DNA of 63,774 bases, from positions 1-63,774 of the forward strand of contig CAKPKF010000008.1 in the NCBI GenBank assembly GCA_934167175.1, in the 5' to 3' direction. The notes below the pieces were generated by a model, which saw only the letters and a program-made list of their open reading frames with translations, ran no database searches and was not told the origin of the DNA. Positions 17,726-27,054 of this stretch are shown here, piece by piece. The translations under genes and the position numbers were made by a program. The number at the start of each line of letters is the position of its first letter. Position 1 is the first letter of the stretch. The DNA is from an uncultured Clostridia bacterium. Lineage in GTDB: Bacteria; Bacillota; Clostridia; TANB77; CAG-508.

Positions 17726-19060
17726 TTATTCTTTTGATTCTTCTGTATCTTCCTCATTGTTTTCTATTTTCTCCTCATTATTTCTACATGCTTTTACCCA
17801 CATGATTCTTCTGTCTTCATATTCTTCTATCTTATATGTAACTTTTTCAGTTTCTATAACTGGTTTTTCTCCATCTGATGGTATTCTTCCCAATTTTTCT
17901 ATTAAATATCCTGATAAAGTTTCATAATCTCCTTCTTCTATATCAACTTGTAAAATCTTTTTTAATTCATATATTGATACACTACCATTAATCAAAAATG
18001 TATTATCATCTATTTTCTCATATTCTTTTTCTATTTCATCATATTCATCAAATATATCTCCTACTATTTCCTCTAGGATGTCTTCCATTGTAACTAAACC
18101 TGCTGTTCCTCCATATTCGTCTAGAACTATTGCCATTTGACTTTTATTTTTTTGCAATTCTTTAAATAAATCGTTTATTGTCTTTGACTCTGATACAAAA
18201 TATGCATCTCTCATTATAGCCTTAACTTTTATTTGTTTGTTTTTCTTTACATATTTTAATAAATCTTTTATATATAAAATTCCTTTTATTTCATCAATGT
18301 TTTCTTCATAAACAGGTATTCTACTGTATTTATACTCATCTATTTCATCTAGTAATTTATTAATATCTGATTTTATATCTATTGCAAATATGTCTTTTCT
18401 ATGTGTCATTACCTCTGATGCTATTATGTCGTTAAATTCAAAAACATTATTTATCATTTCTTTTTCAGTTTCATCTATAGAACCTTTTTCTTGCCCCACA
18501 TCTATCATCATTCTAATTTCTTCTTCTGTTACTGTTTGTTCATCACTTTCCCCAACTCCAAAAATCTTACTTACTAGATTTGTAGAAGTTGTTAATAATT
18601 TTACAAATGGTGCTGTAATTGTAGATATTACTCTTATAAGACCAATCGTATAGTATGCTATTTTCTCATAATTTTTCATAGCAACTCTTTTTGGCACAAG
18701 TTCACCAAATATAAGTGTAAAATATGAAAGAATTATTGTTATTAACACTATTGATATATTTCTCCAAACCTCTAAAGATATTGGAAATATATCATTTAAC
18801 ATTGGTGCCAACTTATAGGCAAATGCATCTGATGCAAAAGCACTAGATAAAAAACCTGCTAATGTTATTCCTATTTGTATTGTAGCTAAAAATTTGCTAG
18901 GATTTTTTAACATTTTTGCAATTTGCTTTGCTTTTTTATCTCCTTCTTTTGCTTGTTTATTTATTTTTGCATCATTTAAAGATATAAATGCTATTTCTGT
19001 TGATGCAAATAATGCATTTAGTAAAATTAATACAACTAATACAGCTAATTGAGACATCAT
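17726..19060 (-). CDS. CNNM/HlyC-CorC family membrane protein with CBS domains
   Basis: A protein of 444 residues: N-terminal CNNM transmembrane domain (~190 residues, including LNALFASTEIAFISL and LTLIFGELVPKRVAMKN), two CBS motifs (SEVMTHRKDIFAID... and AIMRDAYFVSESKTINDLFKEL), and a C-terminal CorC-HlyC domain (LSGYLIEKLGRIPSDGE). Relatives are implicated in magnesium export or homeostasis; the label hemolysin is historical. The start has GGAAG 12-14 bases upstream. Confidence 0.9.
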   Translation of the reverse strand: MMSQLAVLVVLILLNALFASTEIAFISLNDAKINKQAKEGDKKAKQIAKMLKNPSKFLATIQIGITLAGFLSSAFASDAFAYKLAPMLNDIFPISLEVWRNISIVLITIILSYFTLIFGELVPKRVAMKNYEKIAYYTIGLIRVISTITAPFVKLLTTSTNLVSKIFGVGESDEQTVTEEEIRMMIDVGQEKGSIDETEKEMINNVFEFNDIIASEVMTHRKDIFAIDIKSDINKLLDEIDEYKYSRIPVYEENIDEIKGILYIKDLLKYVKKNKQIKVKAIMRDAYFVSESKTINDLFKELQKNKSQMAIVLDEYGGTAGLVTMEDILEEIVGDIFDEYDEIEKEYEKIDDNTFLINGSVSIYELKKILQVDIEEGDYETLSGYLIEKLGRIPSDGEKPVIETEKVTYKIEEYEDRRIMWVKACRNNEEKIENNEEDTEESKE

Positions 19061-19168
19061 ATAGTTTATCTCTTCCTTTCCCTATATATATATATGATAT
19101 TATATATTTTATGTATCAATATGTCAATTGTATAACTGTGATTATCATTGTTATTTTATTTTTTGCAA

Positions 19169-19203
19169 AAAAATACCGTATTAAAATAAATTAATACGAT
19201 ATT
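19169..19203 (-). terminator. Terminator after the thioester adhesin
   Basis: AATACcGTATTAA pairs with TTAATACgATATT over a short loop, then TTTTTTT on the minus strand. It starts a few bases after the stop codon at 19211, so the adhesin truly ends at its LPKTG motif. Confidence 0.8.
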
Positions 19204-19210
19204 CCTTTTT

Positions 19211-20512
19211 CTACATACCTGTTTTTGGTAATTTTATTTGGTTTTCTTTTTTAGTTATTGTTGATTGTTTTTTCTCATTTGACACACTTAACTTCTTTTT
19301 ACTTGTTTTAACTTCTGTATTTTTTACTTTTGAATTATTCACTGTTATTGTTCCTTCTTCATTAAAGCCTAAGTCTATTTCTATTAACTCACTATATACA
19401 TTATATCCATCTAGTACTTTTGTTTCTTTTAAATAATATCTTCCTGGCATAATATTATTTATTATGGCTTCTCCGTTTTCATTTGTAATAATGTCACTTT
19501 TTATTACATTTTTATTTGAATCTAATAATCTAAATTCTGCACCTTTTAATCTCTCTTTTGTATCTAAATCTTGTTTAATTATTTTTATTCTTGTATCGTT
19601 TTTTATATACTCTTGATTTAAGACCCCTTCTCCATCTTCATAAGTAGATGCTGTTATTGCATAATCTTGTGCTTCTGAATTTGGAGCTTTTCCATATAAT
19701 ATTGGTTTTGTCTCTATTTTAGATTTTGCAGTTATTTTAAATTTATTATTACTTTTAAGTTCACTTATAGGTAATAATATTTTGAAACATTCATTATTTT
19801 TGAATCTAACTTTTTCATTGTTTTTTTCATCTACTAATTTTGCTCCATCTGGTAAATTTCCTGATAATGTTACATCGTAATCTTGTAACACACCATATCC
19901 AGAAGTTTTGTATGTTTTTGATATATATTTATTATCTAATGGATCTATTTTCCAATCTTCTTTTTCTTCAATATTTATTTGTGAAGATATTTTTATTTCG
20001 TTACTGCTTCTTGCTGTATTTACTATATTCCTTAAAGCCACAACTGTGCGTTGTCCCGCTTCTCCTATTCCTTCATACTTGCTCATTAATTCTTCACCTC
20101 TATTATATATCATACAATATACTGCTTGTTTTGTTGCTGTGTATGCTTCATTTGCATTTTGGCACCCTAATTGTTCCGGAGTTTTATATGGATAACCATT
20201 TATTATTGCTCTCCATACCGAAACATCAGTTATAAGTCCTTCTACTGTTACATCATAAGCTGAACTTGAAGTAACACCTTTTTTTTCAACATCTAAACAG
20301 TATGCTGGATATTCTTTATTATCCTTTGCATATACTACCATTTCTGTTTTAACAATTACTCCATTATATTTTAGTAATTGTCCACATTCTCCTTTTGAAT
20401 ATAGATTAGCTTTGTCTATAAAAAAACTAGCTCTGCTAACATTACTTACTGTAAACAGTAATACTACAATATTTATAATTAATATTATTTTTTTTATTGA
20501 TTTTTTATACAT
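19211..20512 (-). CDS. Secreted thioester-domain (TQXA-like) surface protein ending in LPKTG
   Basis: A protein of 433 residues. It has a signal peptide (SIKKIILIINIVVLLFTVSNVSRA), then a thioester domain with Cys in YPAYCLDVEK and Gln in TATKQAVYC that could form an internal Cys-Gln thioester for covalent host binding. This is followed by linker sequence and a SpaA/Cna-B-like isopeptide domain (RIKIIKQDLDTKERLKGAEF...GRYYLKETKVLDGYN). It ends KLPKTGM. The usual hydrophobic anchor and basic tail after LPxTG are absent, and the terminator follows at once. The sortase gene lies 32 bp upstream in the same operon. Confidence 0.85.
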   Translation of the reverse strand: MYKKSIKKIILIINIVVLLFTVSNVSRASFFIDKANLYSKGECGQLLKYNGVIVKTEMVVYAKDNKEYPAYCLDVEKKGVTSSSAYDVTVEGLITDVSVWRAIINGYPYKTPEQLGCQNANEAYTATKQAVYCMIYNRGEELMSKYEGIGEAGQRTVVALRNIVNTARSSNEIKISSQINIEEKEDWKIDPLDNKYISKTYKTSGYGVLQDYDVTLSGNLPDGAKLVDEKNNEKVRFKNNECFKILLPISELKSNNKFKITAKSKIETKPILYGKAPNSEAQDYAITASTYEDGEGVLNQEYIKNDTRIKIIKQDLDTKERLKGAEFRLLDSNKNVIKSDIITNENGEAIINNIMPGRYYLKETKVLDGYNVYSELIEIDLGFNEEGTITVNNSKVKNTEVKTSKKKLSVSNEKKQSTITKKENQIKLPKTGM

Positions 20513-20544
20513 ATTTCACCCACATATTTGTTTATACCTTTCTT

Positions 20545-21102
20545 TTATATTTCTATTCCCTGTATACATCTTCTGTATTCTGGTTCATTTTCTACACATG
20601 TTATTAATGTTATTCTATTATCTTCTGTTTTTTGTAAATTATCCCAATTAGTATCTTCTACTATAGAAATCATGCTCACTTTATACTTTTTTTCTGTATT
20701 TCCTATAGTATAGATTATTAAATCTCCTTTCTCCAATTGCTTTATATTTTGAAAATAGTTTACAGGATATCCTCTATTGTGTGCTGCTAAACATATATTT
20801 CCCTGATTTTTAGCAGTATTTTCAAAATGTCCTACATATTTATCCATAGTTTCTTTATCTGTCCCCTCTGAAATTGGAGCTTTTAATTCTATTTTAGGTA
20901 TACTTATTTCCCAAGCATCTGTTTCTATTGCTTCTTCATTTTTTGATATATCTATATTTATTTTCTCTTTAGTGTTTGTGTTTTCATTATCTATTTTTAT
21001 AATACTATTTACTTGTGAATTTATGTATATACCACACATAAAGATAATAACACTTACTATAAGCGCAATAATATTTATATTTTTTTTACTGTAATTTATC
21101 AT
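20545..21102 (-). CDS. Sortase, class D-like
   Basis: A protein of 185 residues with one N-terminal membrane segment (INIIALIVSVIIFMCGIYI) and a compact sortase domain: WEISIPKIELKAPISEGT, catalytic His in LAAHNRG, Cys in ITLITC and Arg in EYRRCIQG. The short form and the TLITC motif fit class D better than A or C. It directly precedes the LPKTG-bearing thioester protein, its likely substrate. The start ATG has AGGTGA upstream. Confidence 0.85.
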   Translation of the reverse strand: MINYSKKNINIIALIVSVIIFMCGIYINSQVNSIIKIDNENTNTKEKINIDISKNEEAIETDAWEISIPKIELKAPISEGTDKETMDKYVGHFENTAKNQGNICLAAHNRGYPVNYFQNIKQLEKGDLIIYTIGNTEKKYKVSMISIVEDTNWDNLQKTEDNRITLITCVENEPEYRRCIQGIEI

Positions 21103-21271
21103 GCATGTTCTTCACCTGCCTTATTTTGTTTTTGAAAATGTTGAAATTTTTTTAGATTAAAATTGTTTTGAAAAAAATCTTAAGATTAAAAATTGCAATT
21201 TTTAATTTGACACTACTATAATAATATATTTTCCAAGAATTGTAAAGTTTTTTTCATCGACATAATACTAC

Positions 21272-21305
21272 AAAAGTTGCTATTCATAAAAGAATAACAA
21301 CTTTT
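21272..21305 (-). terminator. Terminator after lexA
   Basis: AAAAGTTGcTATTC pairs with GAATAaCAACTTTT around a 6-nt loop, with T-rich flanks on the minus strand. It begins 11 bases after the lexA stop. Confidence 0.8.
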
Positions 21306-21316
21306 AATTATATTTA

Positions 21317-21955
21317 TTACATTTTTCTAAATACTCCTGCTACTTTACCTAAAATCTCACATGTAGGTACAATTATTGGTTCCATTGTTGGATTTTCTGG
21401 CTGTAACCTTATGTAATTTTTCTCTTTATAAAATGTTTTTACTGTTGCTTCATCATCTATTAAAGCTACTACTATTTCCCCATTATTAGCTACATTTTGT
21501 CTTTTTACAAGAATATAGTCTCCATCTAAAATTCCTGCTTCTATCATGCTTTCGCCTTTGACTATAAGCATAAAACTTTCATTATTTCCGACAAAATCGA
21601 TTGGAATTGGAAATGTATCACTAACATTTTCTACAGCTAAAATTGGTAATCCTGCAGTTATTTTTCCCAATACTGGTACTTCTACCATTTCTTTTCCTGT
21701 ATAAACATCTTTTGTCTTATTTACAGATATTTCTTCATCTTTTACTATTCTTAAAGTTCTACCTTTTTGTGATACTTTTTTTATAAATCCCTTTTGTTCT
21801 AATTTTTCTAAATAACCATGAACTGTAGCTGTTGATTTTAATCCTACAGCTTTTCCAATCTCTCTAACTGATGGTGGATATCCTTCTTCATCAATTGATT
21901 TTCCTATAAATTTTAGTATTGCTTGTTCCTTTTTATTTAACTCCCTTTTATTCAT
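21317..21955 (-). CDS. lexA: SOS repressor LexA
   Basis: A protein of 212 residues: N-terminal winged helix (YPPSVREIGKAVGLKSTATVHGYLEKLEQKG), the Ala-Gly self-cleavage site in GKITAGLP, catalytic Ser in VKGESMIEAGI and Lys in DEATVKTF. RecA filaments trigger its self-cleavage. GGAG precedes the ATG. I did not find a convincing LexA operator in the 80 bp upstream, so autoregulation cannot be shown. Confidence 0.95.
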   Translation of the reverse strand: MNKRELNKKEQAILKFIGKSIDEEGYPPSVREIGKAVGLKSTATVHGYLEKLEQKGFIKKVSQKGRTLRIVKDEEISVNKTKDVYTGKEMVEVPVLGKITAGLPILAVENVSDTFPIPIDFVGNNESFMLIVKGESMIEAGILDGDYILVKRQNVANNGEIVVALIDDEATVKTFYKEKNYIRLQPENPTMEPIIVPTCEILGKVAGVFRKM

Positions 21956-22034
21956 ATGACACCACTCCTATTTTTATTTGTCACTATGGTATCATACAAG
22001 TTTAAATATGTCAAACAAAAGTTTTGTTTTTTAC

Positions 22035-23309
22035 TTATTCATACCATTCAAATTCCCATTCTAGAATTTTTACGTAGTCTCCTTCTTTGATTCCTTTTTT
22101 CTTAAGTTCGTCTTCTATTCCCAACTCTCTAAGCATTTTTTGGAAATAATACATTGATTCGTTATCTTGTATATTTACTCTTCCCATCAATCTTTCTACA
22201 GCTTTACCTTTTACTATAAATTCATCATTTTCTCTTATAACTTCGAATTCATCTCTTTCATCTGATAAAGTATATTCAACTCTATCTTCTATTTCTACTA
22301 ATTCTTCTTTTGGTAATTCTTTTAAAACTTGTGAAACTCTTGCAAGTAATTCTCTTACTCCTTCACCAGTTGCAGATGATATTTTATATATTTCCAAATT
22401 CTTTTCTTTAGCTAATTTTTCTAGTTCTTTATATAATGTTTCATCTTGAATTATATCTGCTTTACTTGCTACAATTATCTGTTTTCTATTTGCCAATTTT
22501 TCGCTATATTTTTTTAATTCTTCATTTATTTTATAAAAGTCATCTACTGGATTTCTACCTTCTGTTCCTGAAACATCTATTACATGTAATAATAATCTAG
22601 TTCTTTCTACATGTCTTAAAAACTGAATTCCAAGTCCTGTTCCCTCACTAGCTCCTTCTATTATTCCTGGTATATCTGCTATTATAAAACTATCATCATA
22701 ATCTGTTTTTACAACCCCTAAATTAGGATTTATAGTAGTAAAATGATAATTAGCAATTTTAGGATTTGCTGAAGTTACTGTTGATAAAAATGTAGATTTA
22801 CCTACATTTGGGAAACCAACTAATCCGACATCTGCAAGTGATTTTAGTTCTAATATTAATTCTTTTTCTAAACCTTTTTCTCCATCTTGTGCAAATCTAG
22901 GTGCTTGTCTTGTAGATGTAGCAAAATGAGTATTTCCTTTTCCACCTCTTCCACCTGGTAGTATTAATTCTTTTTGACCTTCTTTTGATAAGTCGGCAAC
23001 AACTTTTCCAGTTTCAGCATCCTTTATAATTGTTCCAATTGGTACTTTTATATATAAATCTTCACCTTTTTTTCCATAACAATTATTTCCACTTCCGTTT
23101 TTTCCGTTTTCTGCTTTAAAGTGTTTTTTAAACCTAAAATCTATTAATGTATTAGAGTCTTTGTCAACTATAAAGTAAACACTTCCTCCTCTACCTCCGT
23201 CTCCACCATCTGGTCCACCTGAAGCTACATATTTTTCTCTTCTAAACGTAACAGCTCCATTTCCACCATCGCCAGACTTTACTGTTATTTTGGCATAATC
23301 TGTAAACAT
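22035..23309 (-). CDS. obg: GTPase Obg
   Basis: A protein of 424 residues: the glycine-rich Obg fold (residues ~1-158, many GGxGG runs), then the GTPase domain with G1 GFPNVGKSTF, G3 DIPGIIEGAS and G4 ASKAD, and the C-terminal OCT domain (ERLMGRVNI...DYVKI). Obg acts in late 50S ribosome assembly and stress responses and is essential in most bacteria. AAGGAG precedes the ATG. It is followed downstream by lexA and preceded by trpS. Confidence 0.97.
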   Translation of the reverse strand: MFTDYAKITVKSGDGGNGAVTFRREKYVASGGPDGGDGGRGGSVYFIVDKDSNTLIDFRFKKHFKAENGKNGSGNNCYGKKGEDLYIKVPIGTIIKDAETGKVVADLSKEGQKELILPGGRGGKGNTHFATSTRQAPRFAQDGEKGLEKELILELKSLADVGLVGFPNVGKSTFLSTVTSANPKIANYHFTTINPNLGVVKTDYDDSFIIADIPGIIEGASEGTGLGIQFLRHVERTRLLLHVIDVSGTEGRNPVDDFYKINEELKKYSEKLANRKQIIVASKADIIQDETLYKELEKLAKEKNLEIYKISSATGEGVRELLARVSQVLKELPKEELVEIEDRVEYTLSDERDEFEVIRENDEFIVKGKAVERLMGRVNIQDNESMYYFQKMLRELGIEDELKKKGIKEGDYVKILEWEFEWYE

Positions 23310-23336
23310 TTTTTTCTCCTTCCTGATTTACAAATT

Positions 23337-24338
23337 TTATTCAAAGTAGTTTAATCTCATTGATTTTTTCACTTTTCTCAATGTTTCTTTAGCAACCTTT
23401 TGTGCTTTCTTAGTCCCCTCCATAAGAATTTCTTGTACTAATTCTGGTCTTTCTTCATAATATCTTCTTCTCTCTCTTATTGGAGATAATTCTTTTATTA
23501 TATTATTGGTTAATTGTTTCTTACAATCAACACAACCTCTTTTACCAGCTCTACATTCTTTACAAATATTTTCAACTTCTTCTTTGCTAAATAATTCATG
23601 ATAATATGCTACCATGCATTTTTCTGGATTTCCTAAATCATCTTTTCTTATTCTATTAGGATCTGTAACAGCACTCATTACTTTTCTTGCTATTTCATCA
23701 TCTGAATCTGATAAATATATTGCATTACCTAATGATTTTCCCATTTTTTCATTTCCGTCTAAACCTTTTATACGTTTATGATCACTAAGAACTGCTTTAG
23801 GTTCTACTAACGTTTCTCCATAAATACTATTAAATTTTCTTACTATTTCTCTTGTTTGTTCTATAAGTGGTAATTGGTCTTCACCTACTGGAACAACTGT
23901 TGCTTCAAAAGCTGTAATATCACCTGCTTGACTTACAGGATATCCTAAAAATCCATATGTTACACTTTCTCCAAATAAATCTCTTTTTTGAGCTATTTCT
24001 GTTTTTACTGTTGGATTTCTTTGTAGTCTTGCTACTGTAACTAAATTTGAATAAAACACTGTAAGTTCTGCTATTTCTGGAATCATAGATTGTAAAAGTA
24101 TTGTTGTTTTACTAGGATCTATACCAACTGCTAGATTATCCATTACAATTTCCTTAACATTTTTTTCAACTTTTTCTGGATTATTAAAATTATCTGTTAA
24201 CGCTTGAACATCTGCAACTAATATAAATGTTTCATATTCATCTTGCATTTTTACTCTATTTTGCAATGAACCAAAATAGTGTCCTATATGTAATTTTCCT
24301 GTTGGTCTATCACCTGTTAAAATTCTTTCTTTTTCCAT
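23337..24338 (-). CDS. trpS: Tryptophanyl-tRNA synthetase
   Basis: A class I synthetase of 333 residues with the HIGH-type motif GKLHIGHYFGS, the KMSKS-type motif EKMGKS, and the TrpRS segment VPVGEDQLPLIEQTREI. A cysteine cluster (CKECRAGKRGCVDCKK) near residue 265 is common in this TrpRS group. AAGGAG precedes the ATG. No T-box or tryptophan attenuator was seen in the 200-bp upstream gap. Confidence 0.97.
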   Translation of the reverse strand: MEKERILTGDRPTGKLHIGHYFGSLQNRVKMQDEYETFILVADVQALTDNFNNPEKVEKNVKEIVMDNLAVGIDPSKTTILLQSMIPEIAELTVFYSNLVTVARLQRNPTVKTEIAQKRDLFGESVTYGFLGYPVSQAGDITAFEATVVPVGEDQLPLIEQTREIVRKFNSIYGETLVEPKAVLSDHKRIKGLDGNEKMGKSLGNAIYLSDSDDEIARKVMSAVTDPNRIRKDDLGNPEKCMVAYYHELFSKEEVENICKECRAGKRGCVDCKKQLTNNIIKELSPIRERRRYYEERPELVQEILMEGTKKAQKVAKETLRKVKKSMRLNYFE

Positions 24339-24506
24339 AACTATCCATCTCCTTTTTTACTTATGATATTATATTACATTTTTTGTTAATTTACAATAAC
24401 AACAAGTTACATAATTATTTTTTTCGTGTTTTTATTTCAATTTCATTAATATTTTAGGATTATAACTTTTTATTTTTAATACTTTTATTTAATAAATCTG
24501 AACATA

Positions 24507-24538
24507 AAAACCTTACTCTATTTAAAGAGTAAGGTTTT
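24507..24538 (-). terminator. Terminator after rpmA
   Basis: AAAACCTTACTCT pairs perfectly with AGAGTAAGGTTTT around a short loop and lies 15 bases after the rpmA stop codon. Confidence 0.85.
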
Positions 24539-24552
24539 CAATACTATATCAT

Positions 24553-24828
24553 TTATTTTTCTTCATTCTTTGCAACAACTGGGTAAACACTAACTTGTTT
24601 TTTGTCTCTACCTTTTCTTTCAAATTTAACTGTTCCATCTATTACTGAATATAATGTATCATCACTACCTTTGCGAACATTATTTCCTGGATGAATTTTT
24701 GTTCCTCTTTGTCTTACTAATATATTTCCTGCAAGAACGAATTGTCCGTCTGCTCTTTTGACACCTAATCTCTTTGATTCACTGTCTCTACCATTCTTAG
24801 ACGCACCTTGACCTTTCTTATGAGCCAT
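24553..24828 (-). CDS. rpmA: Ribosomal protein bL27
   Basis: A protein of 91 residues with the bL27 core (AHKKGQGASKNGRDSESKRLG, GTKIHPGNNV). The N-terminus is already the mature form. Many Firmicutes make bL27 with a short extension removed by the protease Prp, encoded between rplU and rpmA. Here both the extension and a prp gene are missing: only ~70 bp separate rplU and rpmA. It is part of the rplU-rpmA operon with an L21 leader upstream. Confidence 0.97.
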   Translation of the reverse strand: MAHKKGQGASKNGRDSESKRLGVKRADGQFVLAGNILVRQRGTKIHPGNNVRKGSDDTLYSVIDGTVKFERKGRDKKQVSVYPVVAKNEEK

Positions 24829-24897
24829 GTATTTTCACTCCCTTCAAATTTAAGATTTTATATTTCTACTCTTGTTTTTAACACTTGTTTTACAACC

Positions 24898-25212
24898 TTA
24901 TTTTGTTTTTATTGCTGTAATTTCAACTTTTGTATATGGTTGTCTGTGTCCTTGTTTTCTTCTATAATTCTTTTTAGCCTTAAATTTGAAAACAATTATT
25001 TTTTTACCTTTTCCATGAGAAATAACTTTTCCATCTACTTTTGCACCTTTTACATAAGGATTTCCCACTTCAACGTTTTCACCTTCTGATACTAAAACAA
25101 CATTATCAAATGTAACTTTTTTACCTTCTTCAACATCTAGTTTTTCGAAGAATATAACATCACCTTCTGATACTTTATATTGTTTTCCACAGCTTTCGAT
25201 TATTGCGTACAT
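24898..25212 (-). CDS. rplU: Ribosomal protein bL21
   Basis: A protein of 104 residues with the typical opening MYAIIESCGKQYKVSEGD and the C-terminal RRKQGHRQPYTKVEI motif. It binds 23S rRNA in the 50S subunit. GGGAGG precedes the ATG. The mRNA leader upstream (25240-25318) looks like the L21 regulatory RNA, and rpmA follows. Confidence 0.97.
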   Translation of the reverse strand: MYAIIESCGKQYKVSEGDVIFFEKLDVEEGKKVTFDNVVLVSEGENVEVGNPYVKGAKVDGKVISHGKGKKIIVFKFKAKKNYRRKQGHRQPYTKVEITAIKTK

Positions 25213-25239
25213 TTAAAATGCACCTCCCTTTTTTGTATA

Positions 25240-25318
25240 CTCGCTAATCCCAAATTTTAGGTAGTTAAACTTAATTAACCTTTATGTACCTTAATTAAGC
25301 GGATTACAGTTATCAATT
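25240..25318 (-). promoter_or_regulatory. L21 leader RNA (ribosomal protein autoregulation)
   Basis: On the minus strand a perfect stem CTTAATTAA...TTAATTAAG is nested inside an outer pairing of GTAATCCGC with GGGATTAGCG, ending about 30 bases before the rplU start. Position and shape match the L21 leader of Firmicutes, which lets excess protein repress its own operon. This was identified by eye, not with a covariance model. Confidence 0.65.
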
Positions 25319-27022
25319 TTAACATATTTTTCCTAGTTTGTCAATTAATATTTCTATTGCTTCATCCTTATTTTTATTTTCTGTATTTCCAGTTCTTCTC
25401 TCACATAATTCTATTATACCATTTTGTGCCTCTCTTCCAACTGTAATTCTATATGGTATTCCTAGTAATTCTGTATCATTAAACTTCACTCCAGGTCTTT
25501 CTTTTCTGTCATCTAAAATAACCTCAATACCTGCTTTTGTTAATTTTTGATATATTTCTTCTGCCAATTCTCTTTGAATTTCATTATCTATAGAAATTGG
25601 TACTATACTTACTTTATATGGTGCAACTTCTTCTGGCCATATTATTCCTTTTTCATCTCTGTTTTGTTCTATAATTGCTGGTAATACTCTAGTTACTCCT
25701 ATTCCATAACATCCCATAAGCATATTTACATCTTTTCCATTTTCATCTATATATGTACATCCTAATGTTTCTGAGTATGCTGTTCCTAATTTAAATATAT
25801 GTCCTATTTCGATTCCTTTTATAATATTAATTTCATTCTTACATCTAGGGCATTTATCTCCTTTTTCTATGTTTCTTAAATCCGCTGTTTTAGTGTATTC
25901 AAAGTCTTTTACATTTACATTTATGAAATGGTAATCTGACTTGTTAGCACCCACCAAAAAGTTTTTCATTGTTAAAATTTCATTATCAACATAAATTGGT
26001 ATTTGTTTTTTCAAATTGATTGGTCCTGCAAAACCAACTTTTGCTCCAGTAATTTCTTCTACTAAATCATTACTTGCTAATGCAATTTCATCTCCTCCAA
26101 CTAGATTTAAAAGTTTTACTTCATTTATTTCTCTATTGCCTCTTACCATTGCAATTACAGGTTTTTCATCTATTACATAAATAATAGTTTTAGTCATTTT
26201 TTCTGGTTCTATTCCTTCAAATTTTTCTAAATCTGAAATAGTTCCTACATTAGGTGTATGTATTTCTTCTATTGCTTTTTCTTCTTCGTTTTGATTTTCT
26301 CCGCATATACATTCTGCTTTTTCTATATTAGCTGAATATCCACATTTCTTACAAAAAGCTATAGTATCTTCGCCATATTCAGATTTTGCCATAAATTCTT
26401 GCGAGTTTGAACCTCCTATTGCACCTGAATCTGCCTCTACTACTAGATAATCTAAACCGCATCTTGTAAAAATATTGTTATATGCGATTCTCATTTTTTC
26501 ATAACTCTCATCTAGTCCTTCTGCATCTTTATCAAAGCTATATGCATCTTTCATTATAAATTCTCTTGTTCTCATTAGCCCAAATCTTGGTCTCATTTCA
26601 TCTCTGTATTTATGTTGAATTTGATATAAATTTACAGGTAATTTTTTGTATGATTTTATTTCTGATTTTATTAATTCAGTAAAAAATTCTTCATGTGTAG
26701 GTCCTAATCCATACTCTTTTCCATTTCTATCTTCCAACTTAAACATTTCTTTTCCATACTTGTCCCATCTACCTGTTTGTTTATATGGTTCTGCTGGTAA
26801 TAAAGCTGGCATAAGAATTTCTTGTGCTCCTTTTTCGTTTATCTCTTCTCTAATAATTCTCTCTACGTTTTGAAGTGCTTTCATTCCTAATGGTAAAAAT
26901 GAATATATTCCAGAAGATACTTTTCTAATTAGTCCAGCTCTAATCATTAATTGATGACTTGGTATTTCTGCTTCTGCTGGTGTTTCCTTTTGTGCTGTAT
27001 AAAATAAATTAGACATTTTCAT
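25319..27022 (-). CDS. proS: Prolyl-tRNA synthetase (bacterial type)
   Basis: A class II synthetase of 567 residues: motif 1 region (NVERIIREEINEKGAQEILMP), motif 2 (YRDEMRPRFGLMRTREFIMKD), the editing INS domain in the middle (residues ~235-380), motif 3 (GIGVTRVLPA) and the anticodon-binding C-terminus. CXXC pairs (CKKCGYS, CPRCKNE) sit either side of the INS domain. The start ATG has AAAGGTG upstream. No T-box was seen before it. Confidence 0.97.
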   Translation of the reverse strand: MKMSNLFYTAQKETPAEAEIPSHQLMIRAGLIRKVSSGIYSFLPLGMKALQNVERIIREEINEKGAQEILMPALLPAEPYKQTGRWDKYGKEMFKLEDRNGKEYGLGPTHEEFFTELIKSEIKSYKKLPVNLYQIQHKYRDEMRPRFGLMRTREFIMKDAYSFDKDAEGLDESYEKMRIAYNNIFTRCGLDYLVVEADSGAIGGSNSQEFMAKSEYGEDTIAFCKKCGYSANIEKAECICGENQNEEEKAIEEIHTPNVGTISDLEKFEGIEPEKMTKTIIYVIDEKPVIAMVRGNREINEVKLLNLVGGDEIALASNDLVEEITGAKVGFAGPINLKKQIPIYVDNEILTMKNFLVGANKSDYHFINVNVKDFEYTKTADLRNIEKGDKCPRCKNEINIIKGIEIGHIFKLGTAYSETLGCTYIDENGKDVNMLMGCYGIGVTRVLPAIIEQNRDEKGIIWPEEVAPYKVSIVPISIDNEIQRELAEEIYQKLTKAGIEVILDDRKERPGVKFNDTELLGIPYRITVGREAQNGIIELCERRTGNTENKNKDEAIEILIDKLGKIC

Positions 27023-27054
27023 ATTATTTCAATCACCTTTCTATTTTCTTATTT

